Origin: UBA9676 sp036522155
Lineage (GTDB): Bacteria; Actinomycetota; Actinomycetes; Streptosporangiales; Streptosporangiaceae
NCBI GenBank assembly: GCA_036522155.1
Contig: DATDGI010000268.1
Span: 1-64,000 of the forward strand
Length of the DNA stretch: 64,000 nt
Reading direction: 5' to 3'
The notes under the pieces are model-generated. The model was given only the letters and a program-made list of their open reading frames with translations. It was not told the DNA's origin and searched no databases. A program made the translations under genes and the position numbers. Below, piece by piece: positions 51,458-59,912 of the stretch. Positions within the stretch are counted from its first letter, which is position 1. The number at the start of each line of letters is the position of its first letter.

Positions 51458-53368
51458 ATGGCAGACAGCCCGTTCATCCGCGACGTACCCGCCGCGCAGG
51501 CTCTGGCGGCCTGGCGCAGCGCCTGTGCCGCGGCGGGCTGCCCGGCCCGGCTGCCCGCCGAACGGGTGCGGGTGGAGGACGCCGCCGGGCTGGTCACCGC
51601 CGGGCCGGTGTGGGCTACCCGGTCGTCCCCGCCGTTCGACGCGGCCGGCATGGACGGGATCGCGGTCCGTGCCGCCGACACCCTCGGCGCCAGCGAGACC
51701 ACCCCCGTCTACCTGGCACCAGACGCCTACGACGTGGTCGACACCGGGGATCCGATGCCGCCCGGCCGGGACGCGGTGGTGATGCGTGAGCACATGCATT
51801 ACCGGGGCGACGAGGCCGAGCTGCGCACCGCCGTTACGCCGTATCAGCATGTCAGGTCGATCGGCGAGGACGTCAGCACGGCCGAACTGCTGCTGCCTGA
51901 AGGCCACCGGCTGCGGGCCATCGACATCGCCGCCGCGGCCGTGGCCGGCGCCACCCACCTGCTGGTCCGCCGCCGGCCGGTGGTGGCCGTCCTGCCGACC
52001 GGGGACGAGGTCCGGCCCATCGGCACCGAGACCGGCGCCGGGGAGATCATCGACACCAACTCGCTCATGCTGGCCACCCAGGCGCGCGAGGCCGGGTGCG
52101 AGGCGCACTGCCTGCCGATCGAGCCGGACGACCCGGCCCGGATCTCGCGCGCGGTCAGCGCCGCCGTGACCGGCTGCGACCTGCTGATCATCGTCGCCGG
52201 GTCGAGCGCGGGCCGGGATGACTACACCGCCCGGGTGGTGGCCGAGCTCGGCACGCTGGCCGTGCACGGGGTCGCCGTCCGGCCCGGACACCCGGTGGTG
52301 CTGGGCGCGGTCGGCGGCACGCCCGTGCTCGGCGCGCCCGGTTACCCGGTGTCCGCCGCGCTGACCTTCGACATCTTCGCCGAGCCGCTGCTGGCGGACC
52401 TGGCGGGCGCCGCTCCCCGCCGCCGGCCACGCGTCACCGCGCGGCTGGCCCGGAAGCTGGCCTCCCCGTTCGGCATGGACGACTGGGTCCGGGTGCGGCT
52501 GGGCGTGGTGAACGGCACCACGGTCGCCACCCCGCTGCCCCGCGGTGCCGGCGTGCTGACCTCCCTCGTCCGCGCGGACGGGCTGCTGGTTATCCCGGCC
52601 GGGCTGGAGGGCCATCACCCGGGCGAGCGGGTGGAGGTCGAACTGCTGCGCGGCGTGGACGAGATTGCCCGCACGATCGTCGCCATCGGCTCCCATGACC
52701 TGGTGCTTGATCTGGCCGCGTCCACGTTGCGCGCGGATGACCCGATGGTCACCCTGGCGTCCTCGAACGTCGGGTCGCTGGGCGGGCTGGTGGCGCTGCG
52801 GGACGGGCTGTGCCACCTGGCCGGATCGCATCTGCTGGATCCGGCCACCGGCGAGTACACGCTGCCGTATGTGGACCGGATCCTGGGCGGTGCCGACGTC
52901 CGGGTGGTCCGGCTGGTGCACCGGGACCAGGGCCTGATCGTCGCCGCGGGGAACCCGCTCGGCCTGACCGGGATCAAGGATCTGGCCGGTGCGGGCGTCC
53001 GGTACATCAACCGGCAGCGCGGCGCGGGCACCCGCATGCTGCTCGACCACGAACTGGCCCGGCATCAGATCAGCCCGGACGCGGTGGACGGCTACGCGCG
53101 CGAGGAGCACACCCACCTGGCGGTCGCGGCCGCGATCGCGGCCGGGCGGGGCGACGCCGGCCTCGGCATCCTGGCCGCGGCCCGGGCGTTCGGCCTGGAC
53201 TTCGTGCCGGTCACCCGGGAGCCCTACGACCTGGTGGTGACCGCGGAAGCGATGGACAGCCCACTGCTGGCGCCGTTGTGGGCGCTGCTGGCCTCCGGCC
53301 CGTTTCAGGCCGCGGTCACCGACCTTGGCGGCTACAGCACCGAAGAGATGGGCCGGCGGATCAGGTGA
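51458..53368 (+). CDS. MoeA paralogue fused to a periplasmic-binding-protein-like domain
   Basis: 636 aa. Residues 1-400 are a second, divergent MoeA: FDAAGMDGIAVRAADT, MPPGRDAVVMRE, LPTGDEVRPIG, IIVAGSSAGRDDYT, and GHPVVLGAVGGTPVLGAPGYPVSA with Tyr in place of the usual Asn. Residues about 405-636 form a LysR/PBP-like substrate-binding domain (PF12727-type) with IGSHDLVLDLA, SSNVGSLGGLVAL, RYINRQRGAGTRMLLD and GRGDAGLGILAAA. This fusion is known mainly from archaea and anaerobes. It has no signal peptide, so the binding domain is cytosolic and may select the metal oxyanion or sense the cofactor. It starts 7 bases after moeA. Confidence 0.87.
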   Translation: MADSPFIRDVPAAQALAAWRSACAAAGCPARLPAERVRVEDAAGLVTAGPVWATRSSPPFDAAGMDGIAVRAADTLGASETTPVYLAPDAYDVVDTGDPMPPGRDAVVMREHMHYRGDEAELRTAVTPYQHVRSIGEDVSTAELLLPEGHRLRAIDIAAAAVAGATHLLVRRRPVVAVLPTGDEVRPIGTETGAGEIIDTNSLMLATQAREAGCEAHCLPIEPDDPARISRAVSAAVTGCDLLIIVAGSSAGRDDYTARVVAELGTLAVHGVAVRPGHPVVLGAVGGTPVLGAPGYPVSAALTFDIFAEPLLADLAGAAPRRRPRVTARLARKLASPFGMDDWVRVRLGVVNGTTVATPLPRGAGVLTSLVRADGLLVIPAGLEGHHPGERVEVELLRGVDEIARTIVAIGSHDLVLDLAASTLRADDPMVTLASSNVGSLGGLVALRDGLCHLAGSHLLDPATGEYTLPYVDRILGGADVRVVRLVHRDQGLIVAAGNPLGLTGIKDLAGAGVRYINRQRGAGTRMLLDHELARHQISPDAVDGYAREEHTHLAVAAAIAAGRGDAGLGILAAARAFGLDFVPVTREPYDLVVTAEAMDSPLLAPLWALLASGPFQAAVTDLGGYSTEEMGRRIR

Positions 53369-54698
53369 CGGCGGCCGGCCGGTTCCCGGTGGCGGGAGCG
53401 CGGGGCGCCAGCATGATCAGGCCGGTCAGCAGCGCCAGGCCGGCCAGCAGGTAGAGGTTCCCGGCCAGCAATGCGGCCCCGTGCCAGTGGTACTCGGGAT
53501 GCGGGCCGGTGACGCCCGGGGTGTAGGGGGCGGTCCAGATCAGGCCCCAGGGCTGGCGGGCCGGGGGCGGCCAGCCGTCCGGCCAGGCACCGGCGATCGC
53601 GGCCAGCGCGACCGCCGCCGCCCCGCAGGCCCAGCCGGCCCAGCGGGCCAGGCCTCGGCCACTCAGCGCACCATCGGCCAGCACCGCCAGCGCAAGCGCG
53701 AGCCACACCCAGTGGTGGTCCCAGCTGACCGGGGATATCAGCAGCCCGGTCAGGGCACAGGTCAGCAAGCCGTGCACCGGCCGCCCGCCGTGATGCCAGC
53801 GGGCCGCGGCCGCCAGCCCGTTCACGGCCACCAGCCCGGACACCGCCAGCCACCAGGGGGTGGCCGCGGCGATGCTGCCGGTGCCGCGTATGAGGTACCC
53901 CAGCAGCGACTGGTTCGCGACCGATCCGGCGAACCCGACCCGGCCCACATGCAGCCAGAGCCCGCCGAACCACCATTGCGCGGAGGCGGCCGGCAGCGCC
54001 AGGAAGCCGACTCCGGCCAGAGCCACGAAGGTGGCCAGTGCCACCGCGGCCTGCCGGGGGCGCCGGGTGAGCAGCAGGTAGGGGATGAAGATCAGCGGCA
54101 CCAGCTTGACCGCGGCGGCCAGGCCGATCCCGGCGCCCTGCCAGCGGCGGTGGCCGGGCTGGCACAGGTCCCACACCACCAGCACCATCAGCAGCAGGTC
54201 GACCTGGCCCCAGTGCAGCACCCGCTGCACTGGCTCGGTCCAGAAGGCGACGGCGGTCACCGCCATGGCGATCCCGAGCCGGCGCTTGCCGGTCCAGCCC
54301 AGCCCGCCGAACGCCAGCCACACCGCCAGCCCGAGGGCGAGCCCGCTGGCGGCGGTCACCGCCCAGGCGAGCACATCCCACGGCACCGCTCCCAGGCCCT
54401 CGAACAGGACCGCGGCGAACGGGGGATAGGTGAACGGCGTCCCGGGCTGGTACTGCCAGCGGTACAGCGTGGCTGGCGCGTGCCTGGCCACCTGCCCGGC
54501 CGCCACGTACAGCCGCAGGTCGAGCCAGTTCAGGATGCCCGCCTGCGGGTGGCTGAGCAGGTTGGCGGCGTAGGCGGCCATCGCCACGGTGAGCGCGACA
54601 GCGCCGGCCGCCAGTATCCGGCCGCCGCCCGCTGGCCGGCCCGGTGGCGCGGCTGGCTCGGCGACCCGCTCGGTGACGGCGGGCGGGGTGGGCGGCAC
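53361..54698 (-). CDS. GT87-family polyprenol-dependent glycosyltransferase
   Basis: 445 aa from GTG 54698, which follows GGAAGGA. A TTG further upstream is less likely. About 10-11 transmembrane helices are present. The Asp in NWLDLRLYVAAGQ of the first outer loop is the presumed catalytic site, and there is FTYPPFAAVLFEGL and a conserved WGQVDLLLM. This is the DUF2029/PimE-like family that uses polyprenyl-phosphate mannose on the outer face of the membrane. Its end overlaps the MoeA-PBP gene by 8 bases, convergent. Confidence 0.85.
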   Translation of the reverse strand: MPPTPPAVTERVAEPAAPPGRPAGGGRILAAGAVALTVAMAAYAANLLSHPQAGILNWLDLRLYVAAGQVARHAPATLYRWQYQPGTPFTYPPFAAVLFEGLGAVPWDVLAWAVTAASGLALGLAVWLAFGGLGWTGKRRLGIAMAVTAVAFWTEPVQRVLHWGQVDLLLMVLVVWDLCQPGHRRWQGAGIGLAAAVKLVPLIFIPYLLLTRRPRQAAVALATFVALAGVGFLALPAASAQWWFGGLWLHVGRVGFAGSVANQSLLGYLIRGTGSIAAATPWWLAVSGLVAVNGLAAAARWHHGGRPVHGLLTCALTGLLISPVSWDHHWVWLALALAVLADGALSGRGLARWAGWACGAAAVALAAIAGAWPDGWPPPARQPWGLIWTAPYTPGVTGPHPEYHWHGAALLAGNLYLLAGLALLTGLIMLAPRAPATGNRPAAVT

Positions 54699-54790
54699 GT
54701 GCGTCCTTCCGGTCCCAGGGATGACCCGCCGATCCTGCCAGCCCGGACCCAAGGGCCCGGTTAGGGGAAGGACAAATCCCGGCTATCCGG

Positions 54791-55618
54791 CTAACGGCGC
54801 TTGACCGCCTGCAGGGTGTAGCTGTGCGGGAGCCGCCAGGGCCGGTCGGCCAGCCGCCACTCGCCGCCGCCGATCCGCTCCATCTGCCCGGGCATGCCCT
54901 CCCACGGGATGCTGTCGTGCTCGGCCAGCCCGGTCACGTCCATCCCGGCGGTCATCAGCGCGGTGACGATCTCGCCCAGGCCGTGGTTCCACTCATGTGT
55001 CAGGTTGTGCGTGAAGACGGCGTCGGTCTCGACGTAGGTGCCGGCCTCGTCGAAGATCATCGGCTCCTCGCGCTCGAAGTAGGTGTACTCGACCGCGAGC
55101 AGGCCGTCGGCCCGGGCGTCGTCCAGCGCCCATAGCATCGGGTGGCCCTCCCGGATGAACAGCCGTCCACCGGGCCGCAGCAGGCCGGCCACGACGCCGG
55201 CCCACCGGCGGATGTCCGGCAGCCAGCACAGCGCGCCGATGCCGGTGTAGACCAGGTCGAACGACTCCGCGCCGAGCACCGCGACCGCCTCGTAGACGTC
55301 AGCCTCCTCGAAGCGGACGTCGGCACCGGCCACCCCGGCGATCCGGCGGGCCTGCGCGATCGCGGCGGGGGAGAAGTCCAGCCCGGTCATGTCCGCGCCC
55401 AGCCGGGCCAGCGAGATCGTGTCGGTGCCGATGTGGCACTGGAGATGGGCGCCGCGCAGCCCGCTGACGTCACCCAGCCGCGGCAGGTCGAACCGGACCA
55501 CCTCGCTGAGGAAGGCCGGATCGGCCGCGAAGGAACTGACCGCGTAGTCCGGGGAGGCCGCGTGCGGCCCGGCCCGTTCGTCCCAGCTGGCGCGGTTGAC
55601 CGCACGGTAGTCCGCCAC
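54791..55618 (-). CDS. Class I SAM-dependent methyltransferase
   Basis: 275 aa from GTG 55618. It opens with ADYRAVNRASWDERAGPHA. The SAM site follows: LQCHIGTDTISLARLGADMTGLDFS, then EEADVYEAV and YTGIGALCWL, and LLRPGGRLFIREGHPML. The acceptor is unknown. It is divergent from lgt with only 60 bases between the starts. Confidence 0.85.
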   Translation of the reverse strand: MADYRAVNRASWDERAGPHAASPDYAVSSFAADPAFLSEVVRFDLPRLGDVSGLRGAHLQCHIGTDTISLARLGADMTGLDFSPAAIAQARRIAGVAGADVRFEEADVYEAVAVLGAESFDLVYTGIGALCWLPDIRRWAGVVAGLLRPGGRLFIREGHPMLWALDDARADGLLAVEYTYFEREEPMIFDEAGTYVETDAVFTHNLTHEWNHGLGEIVTALMTAGMDVTGLAEHDSIPWEGMPGQMERIGGGEWRLADRPWRLPHSYTLQAVKRR

Positions 55619-55678
55619 CGGGCCATGATCCCACGTGCTGGCGCGCCGGCACCGGCCACGCCGGGCTACGCTCAGTCC

Positions 55679-56584
55679 ATGCCCAGGTACATCCCGAGCC
55701 CTCCGGTCAACGGCTTCCACGTCGGCCCGGTCTTCATCCACTTCTACGGGCTGATGTACGTGATCGGGATCACGCTGGCGATACTGATCACGCAGCGGCG
55801 CTGGAAGGCGGCCGGCGGCGACCCGTCACTGGTCGGGGATGTGGCGCTGTGGGCGGTCCCGGCCGGGATCATCGGCGGGCGGATCTACTTCGACCTGACC
55901 ACGCCCAAGTACATCCCGCACCACTGGTACGGCGTCTTCGCCGTCTGGGACGGTGGCCTGGGCATCTGGGGCGGCATCGCGCTGGGCGCCGTGGCCGGGA
56001 TATGGCGGGTGCGCCGGCGCGGCCAGAACGTGGGCGTGTTCATGGACGCCGTCGCCCCGGCGCTGCTGGTGGCCCAGGCCATCGGCCGGATCGGCAACTA
56101 CTTCAACAAGGAGCTGTTCGGCGGCCCGACCACGCTGCCGTGGGCGCTGTCGGTCCCGGCCGGCTACCGGCCGACCGGGTATACGGCCGACGCCACCTTC
56201 CACCCAACGTTCCTGTACGAGCTGATCTTCGACCTGGCGCTGGCTGCCTTCCTGGTCTGGCTGGGCCACCACCGCAACATCAAGCCGCCCGGGCTGTTCG
56301 CGCTGTACGTCGCCGGGTACTCGGCGTTCCGGATCTTCGAGGAGTCACTGCGGGTGGACCCGTCCGAGCACTTCCTCGGGCTGCGGCTCAACATGTACGT
56401 GGCGACCATCCTGACCGTCGTCGGGTTCATCTGGTTCTGGCGCACCCAACGGCGGCAACTGCCAGCGGCCGCCGGGCCACCCGGCGCCGCGGCCGGCCAG
56501 GACGCACCCGGCCTGCCGCCACCGGCGACCGCGGGTGACGACGCGGCCGCCCCGGTGACCGACAGCACCCGGCCCGGCGGCTAA
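55679..56584 (+). CDS. lgt: Prolipoprotein diacylglyceryl transferase
   Basis: 301 aa from ATG 55679. Seven transmembrane helices are present. It has HFYGLMYVIGI near the start, an essential-Arg region PAGIIGGRIYFDL, and the Lgt signature GRIGNYFNKELFGGPT. The C-terminus carries an Ala/Pro-rich disordered tail of about 45 residues. It transfers diacylglycerol to the lipobox Cys of prolipoproteins; four of these are encoded nearby or elsewhere in the window. Confidence 0.95.
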   Translation: MPRYIPSPPVNGFHVGPVFIHFYGLMYVIGITLAILITQRRWKAAGGDPSLVGDVALWAVPAGIIGGRIYFDLTTPKYIPHHWYGVFAVWDGGLGIWGGIALGAVAGIWRVRRRGQNVGVFMDAVAPALLVAQAIGRIGNYFNKELFGGPTTLPWALSVPAGYRPTGYTADATFHPTFLYELIFDLALAAFLVWLGHHRNIKPPGLFALYVAGYSAFRIFEESLRVDPSEHFLGLRLNMYVATILTVVGFIWFWRTQRRQLPAAAGPPGAAAGQDAPGLPPPATAGDDAAAPVTDSTRPGG

Positions 56585-56592
56585 CGGCTGCC

Positions 56593-57132
56593 GTGTCGAA
56601 TGACCTGCCCGACCTGCGGGCATCGCACGCGGATCGCGACCGCGTCGTGGATGCGCTGCGGGTCGCCGGCGGTGACGGCCGACTCAGCGCCGAGGAACTC
56701 GACACCCGGCTGGAGAGCGCGCTTTCAGCCCGGACGCTCGGCGAGTTGGCCCAGCTCACCGCCGACCTGCCGACCGCGCCCGCAGCCAAGGGCAAAGACG
56801 TACTCGTGGTCGAGCAACACGGCGGCAGGTACGTACGGGAGGGGCGCTGGTCGGTACCTGTGCGCATCGAGCTTCGCACGCAAGAGTGCCGGGTCACCCT
56901 CGACTTCACCCACGCGGTGATCACCTCGAATGTCCTGCGAATCGAGACGGACATGGTGCACGGCAAGCTGCTCATTGTCAGCTCGCCGGGCATCGTGATC
57001 GACACCGACGGGCTCAACCTCACCTACTCCAAGCTCAAGCTCCACTCCAGAAACGCCGCTGCCGATCCCCGTCTCCTCATCGAGCTCGTCGGAAAGCTGC
57101 TACACGCGAAAGTCATCGAGCAGCGGCCGTGA
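56593..57132 (+). CDS. DUF1707 domain protein
   Basis: 179 aa from GTG 56593, 8 bases after lgt. The N-terminal DUF1707 (SHOCT-like) motif is LRASHADRDRVVDALRVAGGDGRLSAEELDTRLESALSARTLGEL. It is followed by a beta-strand-rich part (VTLDFTHAVITSNVLRIETDM) without membrane helices. The domain is common in actinobacteria and its function is not established. Confidence 0.85.
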   Translation: MSNDLPDLRASHADRDRVVDALRVAGGDGRLSAEELDTRLESALSARTLGELAQLTADLPTAPAAKGKDVLVVEQHGGRYVREGRWSVPVRIELRTQECRVTLDFTHAVITSNVLRIETDMVHGKLLIVSSPGIVIDTDGLNLTYSKLKLHSRNAAADPRLLIELVGKLLHAKVIEQRP

Positions 57133-57162
57133 CGTCGCCCCCGGTGCCTCCCACTGCGGCGG

Positions 57163-57516
57163 TCAGGCGGGCTGCCACAGCTCGACCCGGTTGCCCTCAG
57201 GATCGGTGACCCAGCCGAACCGGCCGACACCCTCCATGTCCTGCGTCTCTTTGGCCACGTCCGCTCCCTTGGCGCGCAATTGCGCGAGCATCGCATCCAG
57301 GTCGCCGACCCGGAAGTTGAGCATGGTTTGCTGGGCGCGGGACCCGAAGTAGTCGGTCTCGGACTCGAACGTCGCGAACACCGTCGGCCCGGCTCCCTGA
57401 CGCCACAGGCCGTGCTCGTCGGCGTCCAGGCCTAGGCAATCGCGATACCACGCGCTCAGGGCCGCCGGGTCGGCGGCCCGCATGAAGTATCCACCGATTC
57501 CAAGCACACGTTTCAT
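57163..57516 (-). CDS. VOC-superfamily (glyoxalase/bleomycin-resistance-like) protein
   Basis: 117 aa from ATG 57516. It has two beta-alpha-beta-beta-beta modules: GIGGYFMRAADPAALSAWYRDCLGLDAD, and MLNFRVGDLDAMLAQLRAKGADV with DPEGNRVELWQP. It lacks the usual first metal His, so whether it is an enzyme is unclear. The gene is divergent from an ArsR-type regulator whose start lies in a large palindrome, so it may belong to that regulon. Confidence 0.82.
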   Translation of the reverse strand: MKRVLGIGGYFMRAADPAALSAWYRDCLGLDADEHGLWRQGAGPTVFATFESETDYFGSRAQQTMLNFRVGDLDAMLAQLRAKGADVAKETQDMEGVGRFGWVTDPEGNRVELWQPA

Positions 57517-57598
57517 GCCGCCATCTTGCCAGGACGGCGACCGGGCGGGCTGGCACCACACCATCGCCCGCTTCAACGGAACTCGTAAAGGCATCGGG

Positions 57599-57646
57599 TA
57601 GTCAACATATCTTGCGCAAGGAACCTTGCTCAAGATATGTTGACTA
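57599..57646. promoter_or_regulatory. 48-bp near-perfect palindrome at the ArsR-family start
   Basis: Two 23-base arms have one mismatch around a 2-base centre. The outer part is TAGTCAACATATCTTG and its complement. The inner part holds two overlapping CTTGCNCAAG sub-palindromes. It overlaps the possible ATG at 57637 of the regulator and faces the divergent VOC gene. It is far more AT-rich than its surroundings and a strong autoregulatory operator candidate. Confidence 0.75.
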
Positions 57647-58260
57647 TCGTGACAAAGGAGAGTGCGGCTGACCACCCCACCGCCCCCGATCCGAGGGCGC
57701 TGCGCGCCCTGGCCCATCCGCTGCGCTGGCAGCTGATCGACCTGATCGGCAGCGAGACGACCGCGACCGCGACCCGCTGCGCCGAGGTGCTGGGCGAGAG
57801 TGTGGCCAGCTGCTCCTACCATCTCGGGATCCTCGGCAAGTACGGCTATATCGAGCTGGTTCCCGGCCAGGCGGGCAAGGAGAAGCCGTGGCGGCTGGCC
57901 AGCCAGCAGCAGAACCTGGACCCGGGCGGCCTGGATACCGAGGGCGCGCTGGCGGCAAAGGCCGCGGCCGAAGCGTTCCTCGATCATGAGCTCGCGCGGT
58001 TGAAGCAGCTGCTTCACCGCCTCGGCCTGGAGCCGGAGCCGTGGCGTGCGGCGTCACTCCTGATCGGCAGCACGACCTGGATGACGGCCGACGAACTGCG
58101 CGATATCAGCGACCAGCTGAAGCAGCTGCTGCTCACGCACAGGGAGCGCGCCGCGGACCCTGTATCCCGGCCGCCGGGAGCGCGCGAGGTCCGGCTCTTT
58201 GCGGTGACGTCCGTGGCGCCGCCGGTCACGCCATCGAAGGACAGTACTCCGCCAGCCTGA
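57637..58260 (+). CDS. ArsR-type winged-helix regulator (HTH_20)
   Basis: 207 aa from ATG 57637, or 203 aa from GTG 57649. The wHTH is RALRALAHPLRWQLIDLIGSETTATATRCAEVLGESVASCSYHLGILGKYGYIE, with a wing GKEKPWRL. The C-terminal part is helical (LDHELARLKQLL, MTADELRDISDQL). This matches the HTH_20/YjdC-like class that often controls efflux or detoxification genes. The start lies inside a 48-bp palindrome, so autoregulation is likely. Confidence 0.85.
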   Translation: MLTIVTKESAADHPTAPDPRALRALAHPLRWQLIDLIGSETTATATRCAEVLGESVASCSYHLGILGKYGYIELVPGQAGKEKPWRLASQQQNLDPGGLDTEGALAAKAAAEAFLDHELARLKQLLHRLGLEPEPWRAASLLIGSTTWMTADELRDISDQLKQLLLTHRERAADPVSRPPGAREVRLFAVTSVAPPVTPSKDSTPPA

Positions 58261-58283
58261 GGGCTGCTGCTACTGGAGGACCC

Positions 58284-59843
58284 ATGCCTGATTTCAGCGA
58301 CTATGTGCGTACCCTGGCGGGCGCCGAGGCGAAGACCGGCTCGGCCAGCTGGCCCGCCGCAGCTGTCCTGTGGGCCCAGGTGGTGGAGCTCAATCCGGTA
58401 GTAGGCCACCACTGGGTGCGTCTCGCGGAGGCGCGTTTCGAGCTGGGTGACTACGGCGGCGCGCTGGCCGCCTACGGAACGGCGCAAGAAGCCGGCGTCT
58501 GGCTGCACCGGGACGAGATCGAGGCCGTATTCCCCGCGGAGATCGCCTACCGGATGGCCACCTGTCATGTCCGGCGCGGCGATCGCGAGGGCGCGGTGCG
58601 GGAGCTGCGCCGGGCGCTCCGCCTCGGTTTGCGGGATCTCGGCCGCCCGAAGAGCGACGAGCACTGGGAGCCACTGCTCGGCGACGAGGCCGTGCGCGAG
58701 ATGCTCGGCATCATCGACACGACAGGTATGACGCGTGACGAGGGCTGGCGCGCCGACCTGGCGTTCCTCGCCCGGGAGATCAAGCGACGGGCGTATGCGC
58801 CTGCGGCCACTCGGCGACGGGCACGCGTTCGTCCTGCCGGCCGAGGGCAACGAGGACGCGCAGCTGGGCCTGCCGGTCAAGTTCTACCGGTTCAGCGAGG
58901 GGCTGTTCGTGACCGCGGCCGCCGGGGCCTACCGCCAGGTGATCGGAGCACAGGTGCTGAGCGGGACGGGCACCCGGTCGACGAGGTGCTCGCCGCGGTC
59001 GAGCCGCTCATCAGCCGTGACAATGACCAGCAGGTCAGGTGGCTAGGACCGGACCTGCTCCGCTGGACGTCGCTGATCCACGCTCTCGGCCTGATCAGCG
59101 ATCCGCGCCAGGCCACGCTGACCGTGCGGTTTCCTGACCAGACGACCGGGACGGTGACGGTGGAGTCGGCCGCGGACCTTCGCTCGCGCGTGACGGACCC
59201 GCGCCCGGCGGGGTGGATCTCGCTGCCCGGCACGGTCGGCGCCCCGATGCCGCTCTACCTGCGCAACAGCGACACCCCGTACTGGTTCGAGTACCTGCCC
59301 GCGGAAGCCGTTGTCTACTTCCAGTTCAACGGGGTCGGCGATCAGCCGCTCGAGCCGATCGCCGCGTTCTGCGAGCGCCTGTTCACTTTCATTGACAACC
59401 ATCAGGTCAGCAAGCTGGTCATCGACCTGCGCTGGAACGGCGGCGGTAACACCTACCTCGTCCAGCCACTGCTGCACCGCCTGATCGGCTGCTCGAAGAT
59501 CAACCAGCGAGGCTGCCTGTATGTGATCATCGGACGCGGGACGTTCTCGGCCGCACAGAACACGGCCACCGCGATCGAGCGCGAGACCAACGCGATCTTC
59601 GTCGGGGAGCCTTCTGGCTCCCGCCCGAACTTCATCGGCGAGGTCAGCCCGTTCACGCTTCCCTACAGCAAGGCGAGCGTCAACGTCGCGGACCTGTACT
59701 GGCAGACCTCCTGGCCGACAGACCACCGGCCGTGGATCGCGCCGGAACTGTACGCGCCGCCCTCGTTCGAGGCCTACAGCCACAACCGGGACCCGGCGAT
59801 GGAGGCCATCCTGTCCTGCCGCGAGCACCCGCCGGGGTGGTGA
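58284..59843 (+). CDS. TPR plus S41-peptidase-like protein with an internal frame discrepancy
   Basis: 519 codons from ATG 58284, which follows GGAGGA. Residues 1-145 contain TPR-like helices (HHWVRLAEARFELGDYGGALAAYGTA). The C-terminal 230 residues resemble the S41 tail-specific protease/IRBP fold (KLVIDLRWNGGGNTYLVQPLL, IIGRGTFSAAQNTA with a possible nucleophile Ser, VGEPSGSRPNF). Between about 58797 and 58970 the frame reads as Arg-rich nonsense, while the +1 frame gives a convincing protein (GDGHAFVLPAEGNEDAQLGL, FYRFSEGLFVTAAAGAYRQV). Two compensating frameshifts, real or from sequencing, are implied. No signal peptide is seen. Function is unknown. Confidence 0.65.
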   Translation: MPDFSDYVRTLAGAEAKTGSASWPAAAVLWAQVVELNPVVGHHWVRLAEARFELGDYGGALAAYGTAQEAGVWLHRDEIEAVFPAEIAYRMATCHVRRGDREGAVRELRRALRLGLRDLGRPKSDEHWEPLLGDEAVREMLGIIDTTGMTRDEGWRADLAFLAREIKRRAYAPAATRRRARVRPAGRGQRGRAAGPAGQVLPVQRGAVRDRGRRGLPPGDRSTGAERDGHPVDEVLAAVEPLISRDNDQQVRWLGPDLLRWTSLIHALGLISDPRQATLTVRFPDQTTGTVTVESAADLRSRVTDPRPAGWISLPGTVGAPMPLYLRNSDTPYWFEYLPAEAVVYFQFNGVGDQPLEPIAAFCERLFTFIDNHQVSKLVIDLRWNGGGNTYLVQPLLHRLIGCSKINQRGCLYVIIGRGTFSAAQNTATAIERETNAIFVGEPSGSRPNFIGEVSPFTLPYSKASVNVADLYWQTSWPTDHRPWIAPELYAPPSFEAYSHNRDPAMEAILSCREHPPGW

Positions 59844-59912
59844 GCCGGAAGCTTGGTGCCCGGACGGGTCAACGGGGACAGGCTAGCCGGTGGCATTCCC
59901 TTGTCTCATATT

